DNA of 23,353 nucleotides from Lingula anatina (Eukaryota > Brachiopoda > Lingulata > Lingulida > Lingulidae), in contig NW_019774269.1 of NCBI RefSeq assembly GCF_001039355.2, positions 361,251 through 384,603 on the forward strand. The letters run 5' to 3'. Numbering within the stretch: position 1 is the stretch's first letter; the number at the start of each line of letters is the position of its first letter. A program made the position numbers and the translations under genes. Of the stretch, positions 1 through 12,057 are shown in pieces. Below the pieces are notes generated by a model, which was not told the origin of the DNA, ran no database searches, and saw only the letters and a program-made list of their open reading frames with translations.

Positions 1-209
1 GCGTTAACTTTATTGTACAAAGAAAAATGATATACTGGTCTCTTTATAAAATATTTTGAATCATTATCTGGGTCTTGTGAAATGTTTGAGTGGAATCCCG
101 CAAGGGATAATTTCTTCAGAGTACTCACTGGATTACAAATAAAATACAGATTACCAGCTGTCAAATTAAAAGTGAGCTTGCATTCAACTTGGTTAAATTT
201 AATCTGCAG

Positions 210-1725
210 GGGCTGGAGTTATATTTAAATCCGGGCACGAATGGAAAGAGCTGAGGAGATTCACGCTCTCGTCTCTTCGAGATCTCGGCCTCGGGAGAAA
301 AAGTTTACAAGAGAGAATTCAGGATGAGGCAAGATACTTGGTGCAAAACATTGAAGATGAAAATGGAAAGGCCTTCTCTCCCAGAAACAGGATTGGAAAA
401 GCTGTCAGCAACATTATTTCTATCGTTGTATTTGGAACAAGGTTACTAAATATCTTTCTTTTTTAGCATAATTTTTTTCGTGCATGTTATAAAAACATTT
501 GGAATGTTTGCTCGTGGCATACTACCAGTGCTAGTACCGGTAGTCAAAATAAATAAATAAATAAATAAATAAATTAATATATAAATATATAAATAAATAA
601 ATAAATAAATAAAAAATCTGCGCATTTACATTGAGTCTGTGTTAGCCATAGTATACATAAAATCTCCCAAAACACCCAGCACAAATATCTGAACTATACC
701 GTTTAACATTTTTATAATAAATGTTAGAATTTAACATTTCATATATTTTTCCCTTTCAAATGACTTTCAGATATGACTTTAATGACACCCCAGAAATGCT
801 CCCAGTTTTAGAGGAGGCATTGCGAATTGGTGAAGGGGCGCTCTCCCTTACTGATTTGGCGCGATTCTTCATACCGGTAAAATTTTTGGTTGAACTGCCG
901 TTATTTTATAAATCTTATTTTCACCTGCCTATATTTGTATATTTCCTATTCGTTTCCCATGGTATTCCCGTTTTATTGTCTATAAAGGTTACAGATTTAC
1001 CAAGTTTACACAAAGTTTGAGATATATACCGGTTCAAGTAAGGTACATACATGTATGTCGAATACTTTTGTAACCAGAGTTTTATGAAAACGTGTGGATG
1101 TCTTTTGTGACCCATAACATATAGGTAATCTGTATTTCAGATGAAGAAATTATTCGCTCTCGTTGACAAGTTTTATAGCTTGGTCCGACAGGAAGTCGAA
1201 CGACACCGCCAGTCTTTTGATCCAACTGACATCCGGGACTTCATTGACCTGTTCATAAAGGTGACCACAGAGGGGCAGGACCCAGAGATTTACACAGGTG
1301 TGCAGGGACAGCGTTGTTTTGCAATAAAATGCTTGTTTTGTAACGGTTCGCCCTGAAAACTAATAAAAAATTCAAATCACCTCATTACGAATATGAGTGT
1401 ACCGGTATTCGCGCGTGCAATCTGTCACGCACTCCAGAGCACGTGCTTTCTCTCAGATTGCAAAGTGTATATGTAGGCGTCCATGTGCATTTATGAAAAA
1501 AATGTTTTCAGTAATTGTCTTTCTTCACTTGGTTTAAATTTCAGAATGGAACGTATTTCGCATCATCGTTGATCTATATTTGGCTGGAACTGATACAACA
1601 GCTAACACTTTGAGATGGTCCCTGGTTCATATGGTAAATCATCCCGACGTTCAGAAGAGGGTGCAGCAGGAAATTGATCAGGTAACGACATAAAATGAGC
1701 ACAAGAAATAACGTGTTTGTCTGTA

Positions 1726-1761
<36 letters not shown>

Positions 1762-1762
1762 C

Positions 1763-1817
<55 letters not shown>

Positions 1818-3489
1818 CGAGGGAGAGAGTGTAATGGAGTGAGGGCAGAGGTAGAGAATATGGTGCCCTTTCATGTTTTCACTTCTCCCAGCAATTTGTA
1901 TTCAGAAACATGTACTACATGTGCAGTGTGAGACACAAATATAGAGTGTTCCTTTAAACGCACGTGGTTTTTCACTTAATAGTATACATGTATATGATTC
2001 GATTAATGTTCTTACTTCTAGGTCATAGGTCAAGGTCGTGTTGCCAAGATGGAGGACAAGGCCAGGATGCCGTTCACGGAAGCAACCATACTGGAGGTCT
2101 TTCGTATGTCAACGGTCGGTCAGTAATTCATTTTCAAATTTTACATTAAATGTTTAGTTTTTAAAGTCATGCACTCTCGTTAAGAAGATAGAAGGTCTGG
2201 AATTTGTCTTATAACGGCGAAAATCAGAATTTAATAGTAGGTACCGGTCAGCCATACTTAGTTGATGGATCAGTTACACGTACATGTAGTTCGCTGATCC
2301 TCTGTTCTGAATGCGCTCTGAGATCATAGAAATGTTGGGTTTTCTCTACACATGCCTGTTCAATATCCTGACTCGTTCCGACCTGCCTTGAGAGCACACA
2401 ACCCAACGGGGACTGCTGAATGGTCAAGTCACTTGGAATCCTCATTTACAATGACCGGTGTAACGAAACTGAGGGTCCGTGTAACAGGACGACCGCCCTC
2501 CATTCTGTTATAGCGGTTAGGGTTAGCCTGACCTAAGTGGATCAAAATCTAAGTCGAGGCTTGCCTGCACAAGTGAATGGGAAGCGGACCTCTATTATTG
2601 GGGGGCTTTGTCACGTTAACCGGCGCCACCTTATTACGAGATTGCGTGAAAGAATAAATTAACTATATTTATCTTTAGATATTAGATATGTATAGGATCA
2701 ATGCAAAATGTATAACGTTAAAATATGAAATATGTGTTCTATTTTACGTCAGTGCCGCTTGGAGTTCCCCATGCCACCAGTGAGACTATCAATTTAGCCG
2801 GTTACACCATTCCCAAGGGGACCATGATACTGGGAGATTTGTACCGGGTTCTTCACGATAAGAATAACTTCGAGGATCCTTACAAATTCAAACCAGAAAG
2901 ATGGCTGAATGGCAATGGTAATGTGATCAGGTCGGAAAAGCTGATCCCGTTTTCCGTAGGTACGTTGATTTACATGTGCGTCAGAATTATTCGTCAGACT
3001 GTTGACTACAGTGTTTTACGTCAATTTTGATCGGAACTGTTGTCTCACGTCCAATTTAAAGTGTTCTTGTTTATAAGTTATCAATTCACAGCTGTTAACA
3101 GTTTTAAATATTGTTTTTTTTATTTCAAGTACTATATCTCATGATGTAAACAGAATATCGCTGTCAATTTACATGCTTTAATAAATTTATTTTTCAAATT
3201 TAGAACATGAGCCCCCTGAGAGTTTGTTTCAACCTTTTTGATAAATGGTGCATATGTTAACAACAATTCTCAGCTTTGTCAATAAATTTCTTTGAACTTT
3301 ATTTCAGGTCCCCGTGTTTGTCTGGGCAAGGGACTGGCTGAAATGGAATCGTTCATTTTCTTCACCACGTTGCTCCAGAATTTTAGCTTCAAGGTACCAG
3401 AGGGGGAAAATCCACCCGATGGAATTGAAGGTTTTAACGTGGCGACTTTCACACCGTACCCCTACAACGTGTGCGCTGTTAGACGCTAA
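210..3489 (+). CDS. Cytochrome P450, CYP2-like (clan 2), gene 1; 5' partial (exon 1 lies left of the window)
   Basis: Exons 2-8 are at 210-441, 771-876, 1141-1297, 1545-1681, 2022-2118, 2753-2959 and 3308-3489, all GT-AG and in one open frame to TAA. The window opens in intron 1. Visible P450 landmarks are the C-helix WKELRR, the I-helix oxygen-binding AGTDTT, the K-helix ExxR (EVFR), PLGVPHAT, the meander FKPERW, and the haem loop PFSVGPRVCLG with the axial Cys. The family consists of membrane-bound haem monooxygenases that oxidise lipophilic endogenous or foreign compounds with electrons from P450 reductase. The first codon of exon 4 is ATG but is internal; the paralogues have Val there. 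Intron 6 (634 nt) is about three times longer than in gene 2. No AATAAA is seen close after the stop. The substrate is unknown. Confidence 0.93.
549..614. repeat. AAAT microsatellite in gene 1 intron 2
   Basis: A run of AAAT/TAAA units, interrupted by TTAATATATAAATATAT near 575-590. Confidence 0.9.
1725..1830. repeat. Compound TG/GA/CG microsatellite in gene 1 intron 5
   Basis: A TG run, a GA run near 1743-1760, a long TG run to about 1808, then CGCGCGCG and GAGGGAGAG. The TG and GA tracts leave stop-free frames on the opposite strand that are not genes. Confidence 0.9.
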
Positions 3490-3633
3490 AATGAAGACAC
3501 ACGTAGCCTAACGCCCAGGCGCCGTACATCTAGAACAGCATCCATTATAATATATATACTTCGATCTACTTATTGCGTTTGCAGTAGCGGTGAAGAAAAA
3601 CCTCAGTCACGCTCATCGTAGTTGTGATTTACG

Positions 3634-3635
<2 letters not shown>

Positions 3636-3676
<41 letters not shown>
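3636..3676. repeat. ATT microsatellite in the 3' flank of gene 1
   Basis: About 13 ATT units. A shorter ATT run at 5841-5861 occupies the homologous place downstream of the exon-8 relic. Confidence 0.9.
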
Positions 3677-3677
<1 letters not shown>

Positions 3678-3820
3678 GCTGTGATAAGGTAGAGCGGCTT
3701 TATGAAAAGTTTGTTTTTTCCGTATTGTCTTATTCCAGAAAGCACTCGGATAAATCAGGATATACTTTGTTGACAATGTCAGCGCAATGAGTTGTGTAAA
3801 AATACTGCAGAATATCTACG

Positions 3821-3823
3821 TTA
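3821..3823. repeat. Left target-site duplication (TTA) of the 1.13 kb element
   Basis: TTA precedes the element here and TTA follows it at 4953-4955. In the paralogous flank of the exon-8 relic near 6025-6040, the two flanks are joined around a single TTA with no insertion. Confidence 0.7.
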
Positions 3824-4952
3824 AACCCCCTTTACACTGGACGGCGTCCTTTCTGCGTCCTTTGTGCGACCATGAAACTGGCCAGGACGCCGTCGGACGC
3901 TCAAAGAACGCACAGTGATCGCCAAGGTCGCACAAAGAACGTTTAAGCATCGCCGAGGACGCCATGGACGCCGCGAAGTATTGAGCATGTTCAAAACAAT
4001 CGCAGAGAGAACGCGATGTAGGATGGTCGCTCAATGGACGCAGAAAGGACGCACAGGCATCGCCGTAGTCGCAGAGAGGACGCACAAGCATCGCCGCGGT
4101 CGTAGAAAGGAGGCACAAGCACCGCTTTGGTTGCAGAATGAAAACTCAAAGATCGTCCAGTGTTCGACACGTAGAACGTTATTTTTTTTCACTCTCAAAC
4201 GGGGTATTTTTCACCAGACAGGAATTCTAAGGGTAACAGTAGTCTCATATCAGCCTCCGATTGTTTTTTCCCCTAAAATTCATGAAACAATCCATTTTTT
4301 TGAGGTTATTATTAAACGAATATGTTGCCTTTTTTACAAGATTAATTGTCAGAACTTTTTGCAGAATGCTTCATTTGAAAACGGATTCAAACATTCTGTG
4401 TTGTGTCAGTCATACTTTCTCGTTTTCGGTCCCTGTCCATCCTTCTTATAAGGATAACAATGAGCATCTGGCTGATTATCAGTCCATGCAGACCTTGCAT
4501 CAGTTTAAAGCGTTTATTCCCATCTATTTGTTTTGTGTGCTGGAAATGTTCTTCATTGGATGACCTGGTTAGAACCGATGAAAAGATTAATTAGAATATA
4601 GAGAAGGACGCCCAAATAACGCTCATCGGTCAAGCAGGATGCAGAATGATCGTAGAATAGACGCCACTGATCGCCGATGAAGGTACAGAGAACGCAGCAA
4701 GAATGCTCAATGTTCGCTCAAACATCGCAATGGACGCCCTGGGTTGCACAGGGGACGTACAGTGGAGGCAGGCAGGTTGCTGGCAGTTTTACAGATAAAA
4801 TCAAGATACGGTCGTTCAAAGGACGCACAAGGGACGCAGACGCCTTTACACTGAGACACGATTTAATTGCTTTGGCGACCGTTGAGCGTCCTGACCACAT
4901 TTTTGAACGCAGAAGGGACGCAGAAAGGACGCCGTCCAGTGTAAAGGGGCCC
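3824..4952. mobile_element. Non-autonomous DNA transposon with long terminal inverted repeats, TTA target duplication (PIF/Harbinger-like)
   Basis: The left end from 3827 and the right end to 4949 are perfect inverted repeats for 34 bp (3827-3860 versus 4916-4949), starting CCCCTTTACACTGGACGG. Weaker inverted similarity extends some 40-50 bp further in. The outermost three bases differ (AAC versus GGG). TTA flanks both sides (3821-3823 and 4953-4955). Both subterminal zones are packed with GGACGC/GCGTCC-type degenerate repeats; the core (about 4140-4600) is AT-rich. No transposase frame is present. A 3-bp TWA duplication and GGGCC-type ends are typical of PIF/Harbinger, but the superfamily call is inference. 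Confidence 0.82.
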
Positions 4953-5651
4953 TTAGTGACCATGAAATATCTGTTAGTGTCACCTCACAACTTACTGTTA
5001 ACCATTTAAAATATTGCATTTTATACTGGATACCATATCCAACATGACTCAAAATACAAAAAAATGAAGATATCCTTTTTTATACCATTTATTCAAATGT
5101 AAAGCATGCGCATGTACCTCCTCACATCAGGGGAATCTCACGTTCCACAGTGATTTCCACAGAGGTAAAAATTTCCATAAAATAAAAAGACACCAAATGT
5201 CACCAAATTAACACACAAGCATAAAGTCCACGTGTCTAACAGAGTGTGTCTCCACCGCCACTGCAGTGATCTCGTGTAGGCAGCACGGCATGTTTCCAAG
5301 AAGGGAAAGAATTATGCTTTGTGGAAATTTCCCCCATTCGTCCAGAAAAGTTTGACGGAATTGGCTCAGGTTATTAGGGCATTAAATCTCCTCTCATTGC
5401 TAACTCTAATTCGTGACACAGGTGCTCAATAAGGTGATATTTTTTCTGCACACACTCTCCAAGAGACATTCTGCACCATGTTAACGAGCTTTTATTTGGC
5501 CATCGATGTGATACATGATAAAATACTGAGTGAGCCCCATAAAAGCCCCCCTACACACACACACACGCATGCACGCACGCACATTTTTCTTTTTGTGTCT
5601 TTCTATGACTCTCATTTTAAAAAAGCCCCTTTAATTCTGCTATAATAAAAG

Positions 5652-5735
5652 CCACCCGATGGAGTTGAAGGTTTGAACGTGACCACTTACACCCAATATG
5701 CATGCACATACAAGGTGTGCACTGTTAAACAATAG
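5652..5735 (+). pseudogene. Relic of a P450 last exon (C-terminal 27 codons) with attached 3' flank
   Basis: The frame begins CCA CCC GAT GGA and reads PPDGVEGLNVTTYTQY, then ends KVCTVKQ and TAG. It matches the tail of exon 8 (gene 1: PPDGIEGFNVATFTPY, ending NVCAVRR and TAA). The haem-binding part of the exon and all earlier exons are missing; similarity starts abruptly at CCACCCGATGG. Homology continues downstream to about 6450, including a shared ATT microsatellite and the words CTCGGATAAA and GTTGTGT also seen at 3745-3800. It is therefore the 3' end of an extra duplicated unit whose body was lost. Confidence 0.85.
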
Positions 5736-6606
5736 CTACATGTAGATTGTGACGTTCGATCCCTAACGACACCATGTCGTGCGTGTAGAACAGCATATGT
5801 AAATGATTTGAGTTTTCATCAATAGGAAAAACTCATTGTGGTTATTATTATTATTATTATTTTGGTTGCATTTTTGCTTAGGTGTGGTAGTACATAACAG
5901 TAGCACATTTTTAAGAAGATTTTTTTCGTGCGATTTTGTTTCAGGACGAACTCGGATAAAATCAGAATGTAATATTTGTATAAAGTCAGCACGATGTGTT
6001 GTGTCAAAAATATTATAGAACGGCTGGATTATAGTGATCATGAAGTATCTGCAATAGAGACCATGAAGCATGTACATCAGTGTTCCAAAAAAAAAAAAAA
6101 AAATTACGTTTACCAAAACGGTGAACAATTTTATACGCTACAGACGTTTAATGGGCCGAAATTTAATTCCTTTTTACACTGTAGATTTGTAGACACTCTG
6201 GCTATTGTCAATCATTTTGGTGTCAATTTGAGTTTTAGTTTACATACTGATTCAATAGTGCTGGGACGCATATGCAGCGCAGTTTAAAGAAATAAATATA
6301 TTTTATTATTAACTGAAAATTGGGATTCTCAAAAACTTAAAATTTCCTTTGAGCACAGCCAACTTTTGTGTAATTTAATCATGTTATTAACTATCCTGTC
6401 TAATTTCAACTTTAACCAAATTCCTGAAAATATCATTTTAAATTGATTTTTGATTTTAACTTCGTTTTAGGTTTGTAGCAATTAATAGTCACTGTGCACA
6501 TCCATTTTAAGTTGCGAAAAAAAAATAAAAATAAAAAAAACAAACAAACAAAAACAAAAAAAAACAAGAAAAAAAAAAAAAAACAGATAAATATTGAGAA
6601 ACGACC

Positions 6607-6862
6607 CAGGGCCGGATCTAGGAATATTTCAAGTGGATGTGGGCGGATAAGATGCCCCCCCCCCCCTTTTGGAGAGGGGTTCGGGGCCCACTGTAGGGTA
6701 TACTGTTATTTTGGAGGGTGAACGGTGTCATTTGGTACAGTTTACAACTATTAATCAGCTAGTCAAAAATCTAATTTCAGGAGGGGATCCCATTGGTGTG
6801 AATTTTTCAGAAATCGAAAGGGGGGATTAGACCCCCTGACACTCCTCTTAAATCCACAACTG
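6607..6862. mobile_element. Old CAGGGGCGG-type MITE-like relic
   Basis: The left end CAGGGCCGGATCTAGGAATA resembles the ends of the two shorter elements. The right end reads TTAAATCCACAACTG, a decayed form of TAAATCCGCCCCTG. The interior is G/C-run rich (a C-run near 6655-6667, GGGGGGATTAGACCCCC near 6822). Target duplication is not recognisable; the right side abuts a CACG/CA microsatellite. Confidence 0.5.
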
Positions 6863-6864
6863 CA

Positions 6865-6908
6865 CGCACGCACGCACGCACACACACACGCACACACACA
6901 CACACACA
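6865..6908. repeat. CACG/CA microsatellite
   Basis: CACG units followed by CA units, directly after the relic element ending near 6862. Confidence 0.9.
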
Positions 6909-7187
6909 CTATTCCTCACGCTCTCGCTCTAGTCTCGGGAGCCAGTGGGCGGTTTGGTCAGTGCAAAAGGCCTTTTTGTTGGATTAAAAAAGCCTAGAAC
7001 TTTCAATATATTTTACAGGTTTATTAGTGTGCAACCAAATGCACACAGTATACAAATTGGAAATCAAGGTTTTTACGTTGCTCACGGTGTTAAGAACAGG
7101 AATAACGGTTATTCAATTTATTCAAGTTGTTTTTTAAGGCACGACATCTACACATATAATTTCCATTCTGTCTTTCTTTCACGTTTT

Positions 7188-7356
7188 CATTTCAAAAGCG
7201 CCCCTATAAGTATGTTGCAACAATAAAAAATCAAACGTGCATTTCATGCACACAAAGAGGTAGAAATGCCTTGCATTAAATTATGCTGCGTGAATTATGG
7301 AAAGGGGACTTGAATATGGCGTGTGTGCAGTAAATTGCTTTTGCAATACAAGTATT
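7188..7356 (+). promoter_or_regulatory. Conserved upstream blocks of gene 2 (candidate promoter)
   Basis: Three blocks are shared with gene 3 at similar distances from the ATG: CATTTCAAAAGCGCCCCT (7188-7205), TGTTGCAACAATAAAA (7213-7228) and GCAATACAAGTATT (7343-7356). The sequence between them is much more diverged. The last block overlaps ATTGC-TTTT-GCAAT. The transcription start site is not identifiable; AATAAAA could be a weak TATA-like site, which is speculation. Confidence 0.5.
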
Positions 7357-7453
7357 CTCATCGTACTAGTAGATCAGGTGGATATCTGCGGTTGTGATTT
7401 GAGGTCCCCTTCGAGCAGGTACCAGACGATACCCTGAATATCACGGAGTCCAA

Positions 7454-8079
7454 ATGGCCAACGTCGTACAGAGTCTCTTCGAATTTTTTTCTTCTGTCGG
7501 TCTGCCGACTGTTTTGATATTCGTAGCAGTGTTGCTGTTAAGTCTGTGGATGCTGTCGTCGAGGAATCCTCGGGTGAACTGGCCGCCCGGACCTGTCTGT
7601 TTCCCCGTAGTGGGATGTCTCCCACAGATGATGATCTGCGGACGGAGAAGACAACCTACGGATCTTCTTCCATGGTATGATACATACGGAGATATCATGC
7701 ACGTCAAACTTGGTGAACAACACATGATAATGCTGGGGACTTATGAGCTGATCCAAGAGGCTTTCGTGAAGAATGCAGCCACAGTCAGCGCTAGACCTAC
7801 TTGGATATATATTTTAAGACATATAGTCGGGAAGGACGGTAATGCAGTGATTTGAAAATTTCCAAATAGTATTATCTATGCTAACAAATAGGCGCATATA
7901 AAATGCGCACAATAGCAGAGCAAAGATTTTGGGGGAGGCGTGCTCAAGAGGGTTAAAAAGTATTAAACAGGAGTCAAGGTCGCTGTTCGTATATAATATG
8001 TAGGGCACAGGGACGTGAAATTACTGTCTTGCTTTACTGGTTCTTCAATCCCCTATAGCAAAAAATTCTCCTCTACCAC

Positions 8080-8143
<64 letters not shown>

Positions 8144-11100
8144 ACAAGCGTACCCATAGATTTTATTTTACTACTACATAACAACTAGTCAACCGATCAT
8201 CGTGAAATTTCGGGTTGTGAATAGCATAACATAACGTCAGGTGCGTCCTCAAATGTAGAGGACACTGTACAAAATACGCAAGTGGGGCTTTTGATTTTTT
8301 TTTACTATGGTTAGGTAATTCATTGTTGTGAAAACTATTCTTTTACAAATTGAAAAAAGAACGTTGGTTCATGACATGATATCTGCATCACTTTACGCAT
8401 GGCATTAGAACGTTGACGTGTTTTGCTAGGGGACTGTACTTTATATAGAGCCAAGGAATGCCTGAAAAGCTAAAGGCAGGTACCCAAACCATAATGAAAC
8501 TTTAATATTTGTTTGTTCAAAATTCTGAGTAATGAAATTATTCCGTAATTTGAAGAAAATACATTGTACAAAAGATATATCAACGACTGTTTCATATTTC
8601 TCTATCAGACTTATGGGCTATCTTAATTTTTGAAACCATCTATTAGCTACCCATGCATGGATGCTTTTGGTATTTTGGTATGTTGATCGATGTAAATTGT
8701 AAGGATAATTGTACTCTACTGTACACGTGAGTATTGGTATAAATATAATATTAGGTTACGTGTACAAATATATATGAATAACTTAATGATATGTTAACTA
8801 CAGGGGCTGGAGTTATATTTAAATCCGGGCACGAATGGAAAGAACTGAGGAGATTCACACTCTCGTCTCTTCGAGATCTCGGCCTCGGGAGAAAAACTTT
8901 ACAAGAAAGAATTCAGGATGAGGCACGATACTTGGTTCAAAAGATTGAAAATGAAAATGGAAAAACTTTCTCTCCCAGAGACAGGATTGGAAAAGCTGTC
9001 AGAAACATTATATGTACCACTGTGTTTGGAGCTAGGTGAGGGCATACCTTTCTTTTGTCCAGGCATTATTGAAGATAAAATAAAAATATAAGTAAAGATA
9101 AATAAAAAGTAAAAGTAGATCAGTAAATAAAATAAAAATAATAATGAGGTAAACTTGAATAATATTAAACAGTATTATCTTAATAAAAACCTAAAAGCTA
9201 CATAGGTATATACATATAATTTACTTTTGATTTTCTTTCATTCAAAATTTTTAAAGTGCCCAAATCTTTGGAGTGTTTGATTTCAGAGTTAGACACTTCC
9301 ACATGTTAATCAAAGTCCATATTGGTTCCTAAGTGAGGATAGCTTTGTGTTCTACAAGTCAGCTTAAAGAGATTTCCCCTGTTACTTGATCTAGTGATTC
9401 CACTGGTGCCTGCTATGGTTATGGCTCTGGTACCCAATATATCCCTAACATATTGTGAAGTGAAAGTCCGTTTAGTGACCTTGAAGTAAAAACAGCTATG
9501 TTTCTACCTTCCATCCTTTTCGTTCATAAAGGGTTTTTACCAATTCAGTTTCTTAAATTGTTCAATTGATGGGTGGTTCTTGGCTTCTTTTTGTTGGATA
9601 TCGAGAATGATGCTTGCGCCACGTTTTTTAAATTTGCGTATGTCTTCTAGCTTTGCGCATCTACTACATATAATGGATCATTAATCTAAATGAAGTAGTA
9701 GGCCTACAGTATGTGCGTATTATAAGAAAATCTTGTTTCCATTACTTGAAGTTTCAATTTAGATAAATTCTTTTTCAAGTGTAGTCATTCCAGCTAAGCT
9801 CTTCATTTACATGCACACATACACGTTTTTTTAATGCACATTTTCTAAAACTACCCAACAACCCCTAATAATCTGAACCAACTCCACCAAGCTCTCTAGG
9901 AAGAATGAGGCAATTTTTTGTGTATTTTTATTAAAAAAATTCATTTGACTCAACTGTGTCTTTATAACTTTATACTGTATTATCTTGATTGTTTTAAAAG
10001 CTACAATTCACTTCAACCTTGTATCTAAAAAAGTGACATATCGCTCAAAACTCTTCCAGATATGACTGTAATGACACTCAGGAAATGATGTCGGTTTTGG
10101 AACAAAATTTGAGAATTGGCAAGGGACCACTGACCCTTACTAACTTGGCGCGTTTCTTTTTACCGGTAAAAAGTGATACATGGTTTGCTACATGTAGCTT
10201 TGTCAAGGTTCCTAATTTGAAGAAAATATATATGTATATGAATTTCCTATTCATTCATCGTGTAATACTTTGTCAGTGCAAGTTACTTTCTCTAATAGTA
10301 TATCAGGTTGTTTCATTTGTGATTTTGTCATTGTATTCATATAAAAATCTGTATTAATTAAGATTATACATAAATATATATCACACCAGATTTAGCTATA
10401 GGTTACTTTTATCAGGTAAAGGAGAAATTGGCCTTCTCGAACAAGCTGTATAGTTTGATACACCGAGAAGTCGAACGACACCGCCAGTCTTTCGATCAAA
10501 CAGACATCCGGGACTTCATTGACCTCTTCATAAAGGTCACCCAAGAGGGACAAGACTCAGAGATTTACACAGGTACGTGACTGTTAGAGAATCTGTTAAC
10601 ATCGAAATCTAACCCTCACTTGTTGTGATTTACAAAATAATTATTAAAACACCTGGTCTGTATATCGCCCGGTGGACTTTAAGGTAATAATCAATATGAT
10701 CATCGACTATAAATGTATGTATGTGAACACACATACATGAGAACATACATGTATGAGAAAACGTTCATGTGCACTACCCACACCCTACCCTCTAAAAAGG
10801 TGAAAATTTCAATTGATATAAATTTCAGAATGGAACGTATTTCGCATTATTGTTGATTTATTTTTCGCTGGAACGGAAACCACTACTAATACTTTGAGAT
10901 GGTCCCTAGTGCATATGGTAAATAATTCGGACGTTCAGAAGAAGGTGCAGCAGGAAATTGATCAGGTAACGACGTAAAAATGAGCACAAGAAACAGTGTG
11001 CGTGTCTGTGCGCGAGCGCTCGTTTGTGTGTGTGGTGTGCGAGTGTGAGAGAGATTACTGAAGGAGTTGGCTTTCTATTTTACTTTATTTCTGGGCAAAT

Positions 11101-12057
11101 TATGTTTATACATGTATGAGTATGCTAGCAGTACATTTTATTTCAAGATAACCGCTGTCTTTGTTGAAATTATACTAACTGTTTTATAAATGTGCTTTAT
11201 TTAAGGTCATAGGTCAAGATCGCGTCGCCAAGATGGAGGACAAGGCCAGGATGCCGTTCACTGAAGCAACCATCTTGGAGGCCCTTCGTATGTCTCCCGT
11301 TGGTCAGTAAATATTGCCATTTCAACTGAATCCAAACCACTTCTAATTCATTCCTTAACTTATGCAGGAGGATAAGTGTTTGTTTGATCGCATTATCTTG
11401 TTTGAAAAGTAAGGCTTTCTTGTATAATTCAGAAATTAAGGATAATATATTTATCCTATAAAGATCCATAATTTGTTTGTAAAAGATAAAATGTTTATTT
11501 TAACCCTGCCATTAGTTCCCCTTGGTGTTCCCCATGCCACTAGTGAAACTACAAAATTGGCAGGATACACCATTCCCAAGGGCACCGTGATACTGGGAGA
11601 CTTGTACCGGGTTCTTCACGATAAGAATAACTTCCAAGATCCTTACAAGTTTAAGCCAGAAAAATGGCTGGATGCTGATGGTAAAGTGATCAAGTCGGAC
11701 AAAATGATAGCGTTTTCCATCGGTACGTTACACTCCTAAGGTACATCATTTCTTGGAAATCACCCAAAATTGTCTATATGCAAAATGTGTGAGTATAGCT
11801 CTGATGGTCAACCTTGTGCTTACAAAATTCAGCTTATAGTATAATATTTCTATTTATTTTTAAATAATTTTTCAGGACCACGAGCTTGCTTGGGTAGGGG
11901 ACTGGCTGAAATGGAATTGTTCATTTTCTTTACCACGTTGCTTCAGAATTTTACCTTCAAGGTACCAGAGAGCGAGAAACCACCCGATGGAGTGGAGGGC
12001 TTCAGTGGGGACACGTTCACGCCGTACCCCTACAACGTGTGCGCAGTGAGACGTTAG
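7454..12057 (+). CDS. Cytochrome P450, CYP2-like (clan 2), gene 2; complete, 8 exons, 500 aa
   Basis: Exons are 7454-7838, 8804-9035, 10060-10165, 10416-10572, 10829-10965, 11206-11302, 11516-11722 and 11876-12057. They sum to 1503 nt with no stop until TAG, and all introns are GT-AG. The start is the first ATG of the frame, and gene 3 has the same start. Residues ~17-34 form a hydrophobic ER signal anchor. The hinge PPGP is at 44-47, C-helix W140xxxR144, I-helix AGTETT at 307-312, ExxR at E364-R367, meander FKPEKW at 417-422, and haem loop FSIGPRACLG with axial Cys445. A length of 500 is normal for CYP2. The residue before the haem loop is Ala437, where the paralogues have Pro. It is expected to be a microsomal monooxygenase; the substrate cannot be predicted. 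Confidence 0.96.
8081..8139. repeat. TA dinucleotide repeat in gene 2 intron 1
   Basis: An uninterrupted (TA) tract of about 29 units. Gene 3 intron 1 has no such tract. Confidence 0.95.

Larger units (their letters stand above)
3490..7453. other. Spacer between genes 1 and 2
   Basis: It contains the 1.13 kb transposon, the exon-8 relic and its homologous flank, the old CAGGGCCGG element, an A-rich stretch (about 6517-6585) and the conserved upstream blocks of gene 2. Stretches 4956-5651 and 6910-7187 show nothing beyond a short CA/CG repeat near 5560. Open frames in the transposon ends are composition artefacts. Confidence 0.7.

Noticed and set aside
1141-1143. ATG at the start of gene 1 exon 4 as a translation start
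   Set aside because: It directly follows a TTTCAG acceptor and aligns with an internal Val codon in genes 2 and 3, so it is an internal Met.
1602-1874. Minus-strand frame of 90 codons in gene 1
   Set aside because: It is a run of Thr-His, Ser-Arg and Ser-Leu codons produced by the TG/GA microsatellite in intron 5, opposite exon 5.
3816-4451. Open frames of 100 and 178 codons on both strands at the left end of the 1.13 kb element
   Set aside because: They lie in the GGACGC-rich inverted end and read as Arg/Thr/Ala-rich low-complexity products. The openness comes from the repeats, and no transposase motif is present.
6494-6721. Lys/Asn-rich 75-codon frame
   Set aside because: Encoded by an A-rich tract (about 6517-6585) running into a transposon relic; no protein character.
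9309-9680. Stop-free minus-strand stretches of 65 and about 47 codons in gene 2 intron 2
   Set aside because: They look slightly coding-like but match no family I can name. They are in different frames, and their lengths are within chance expectation.
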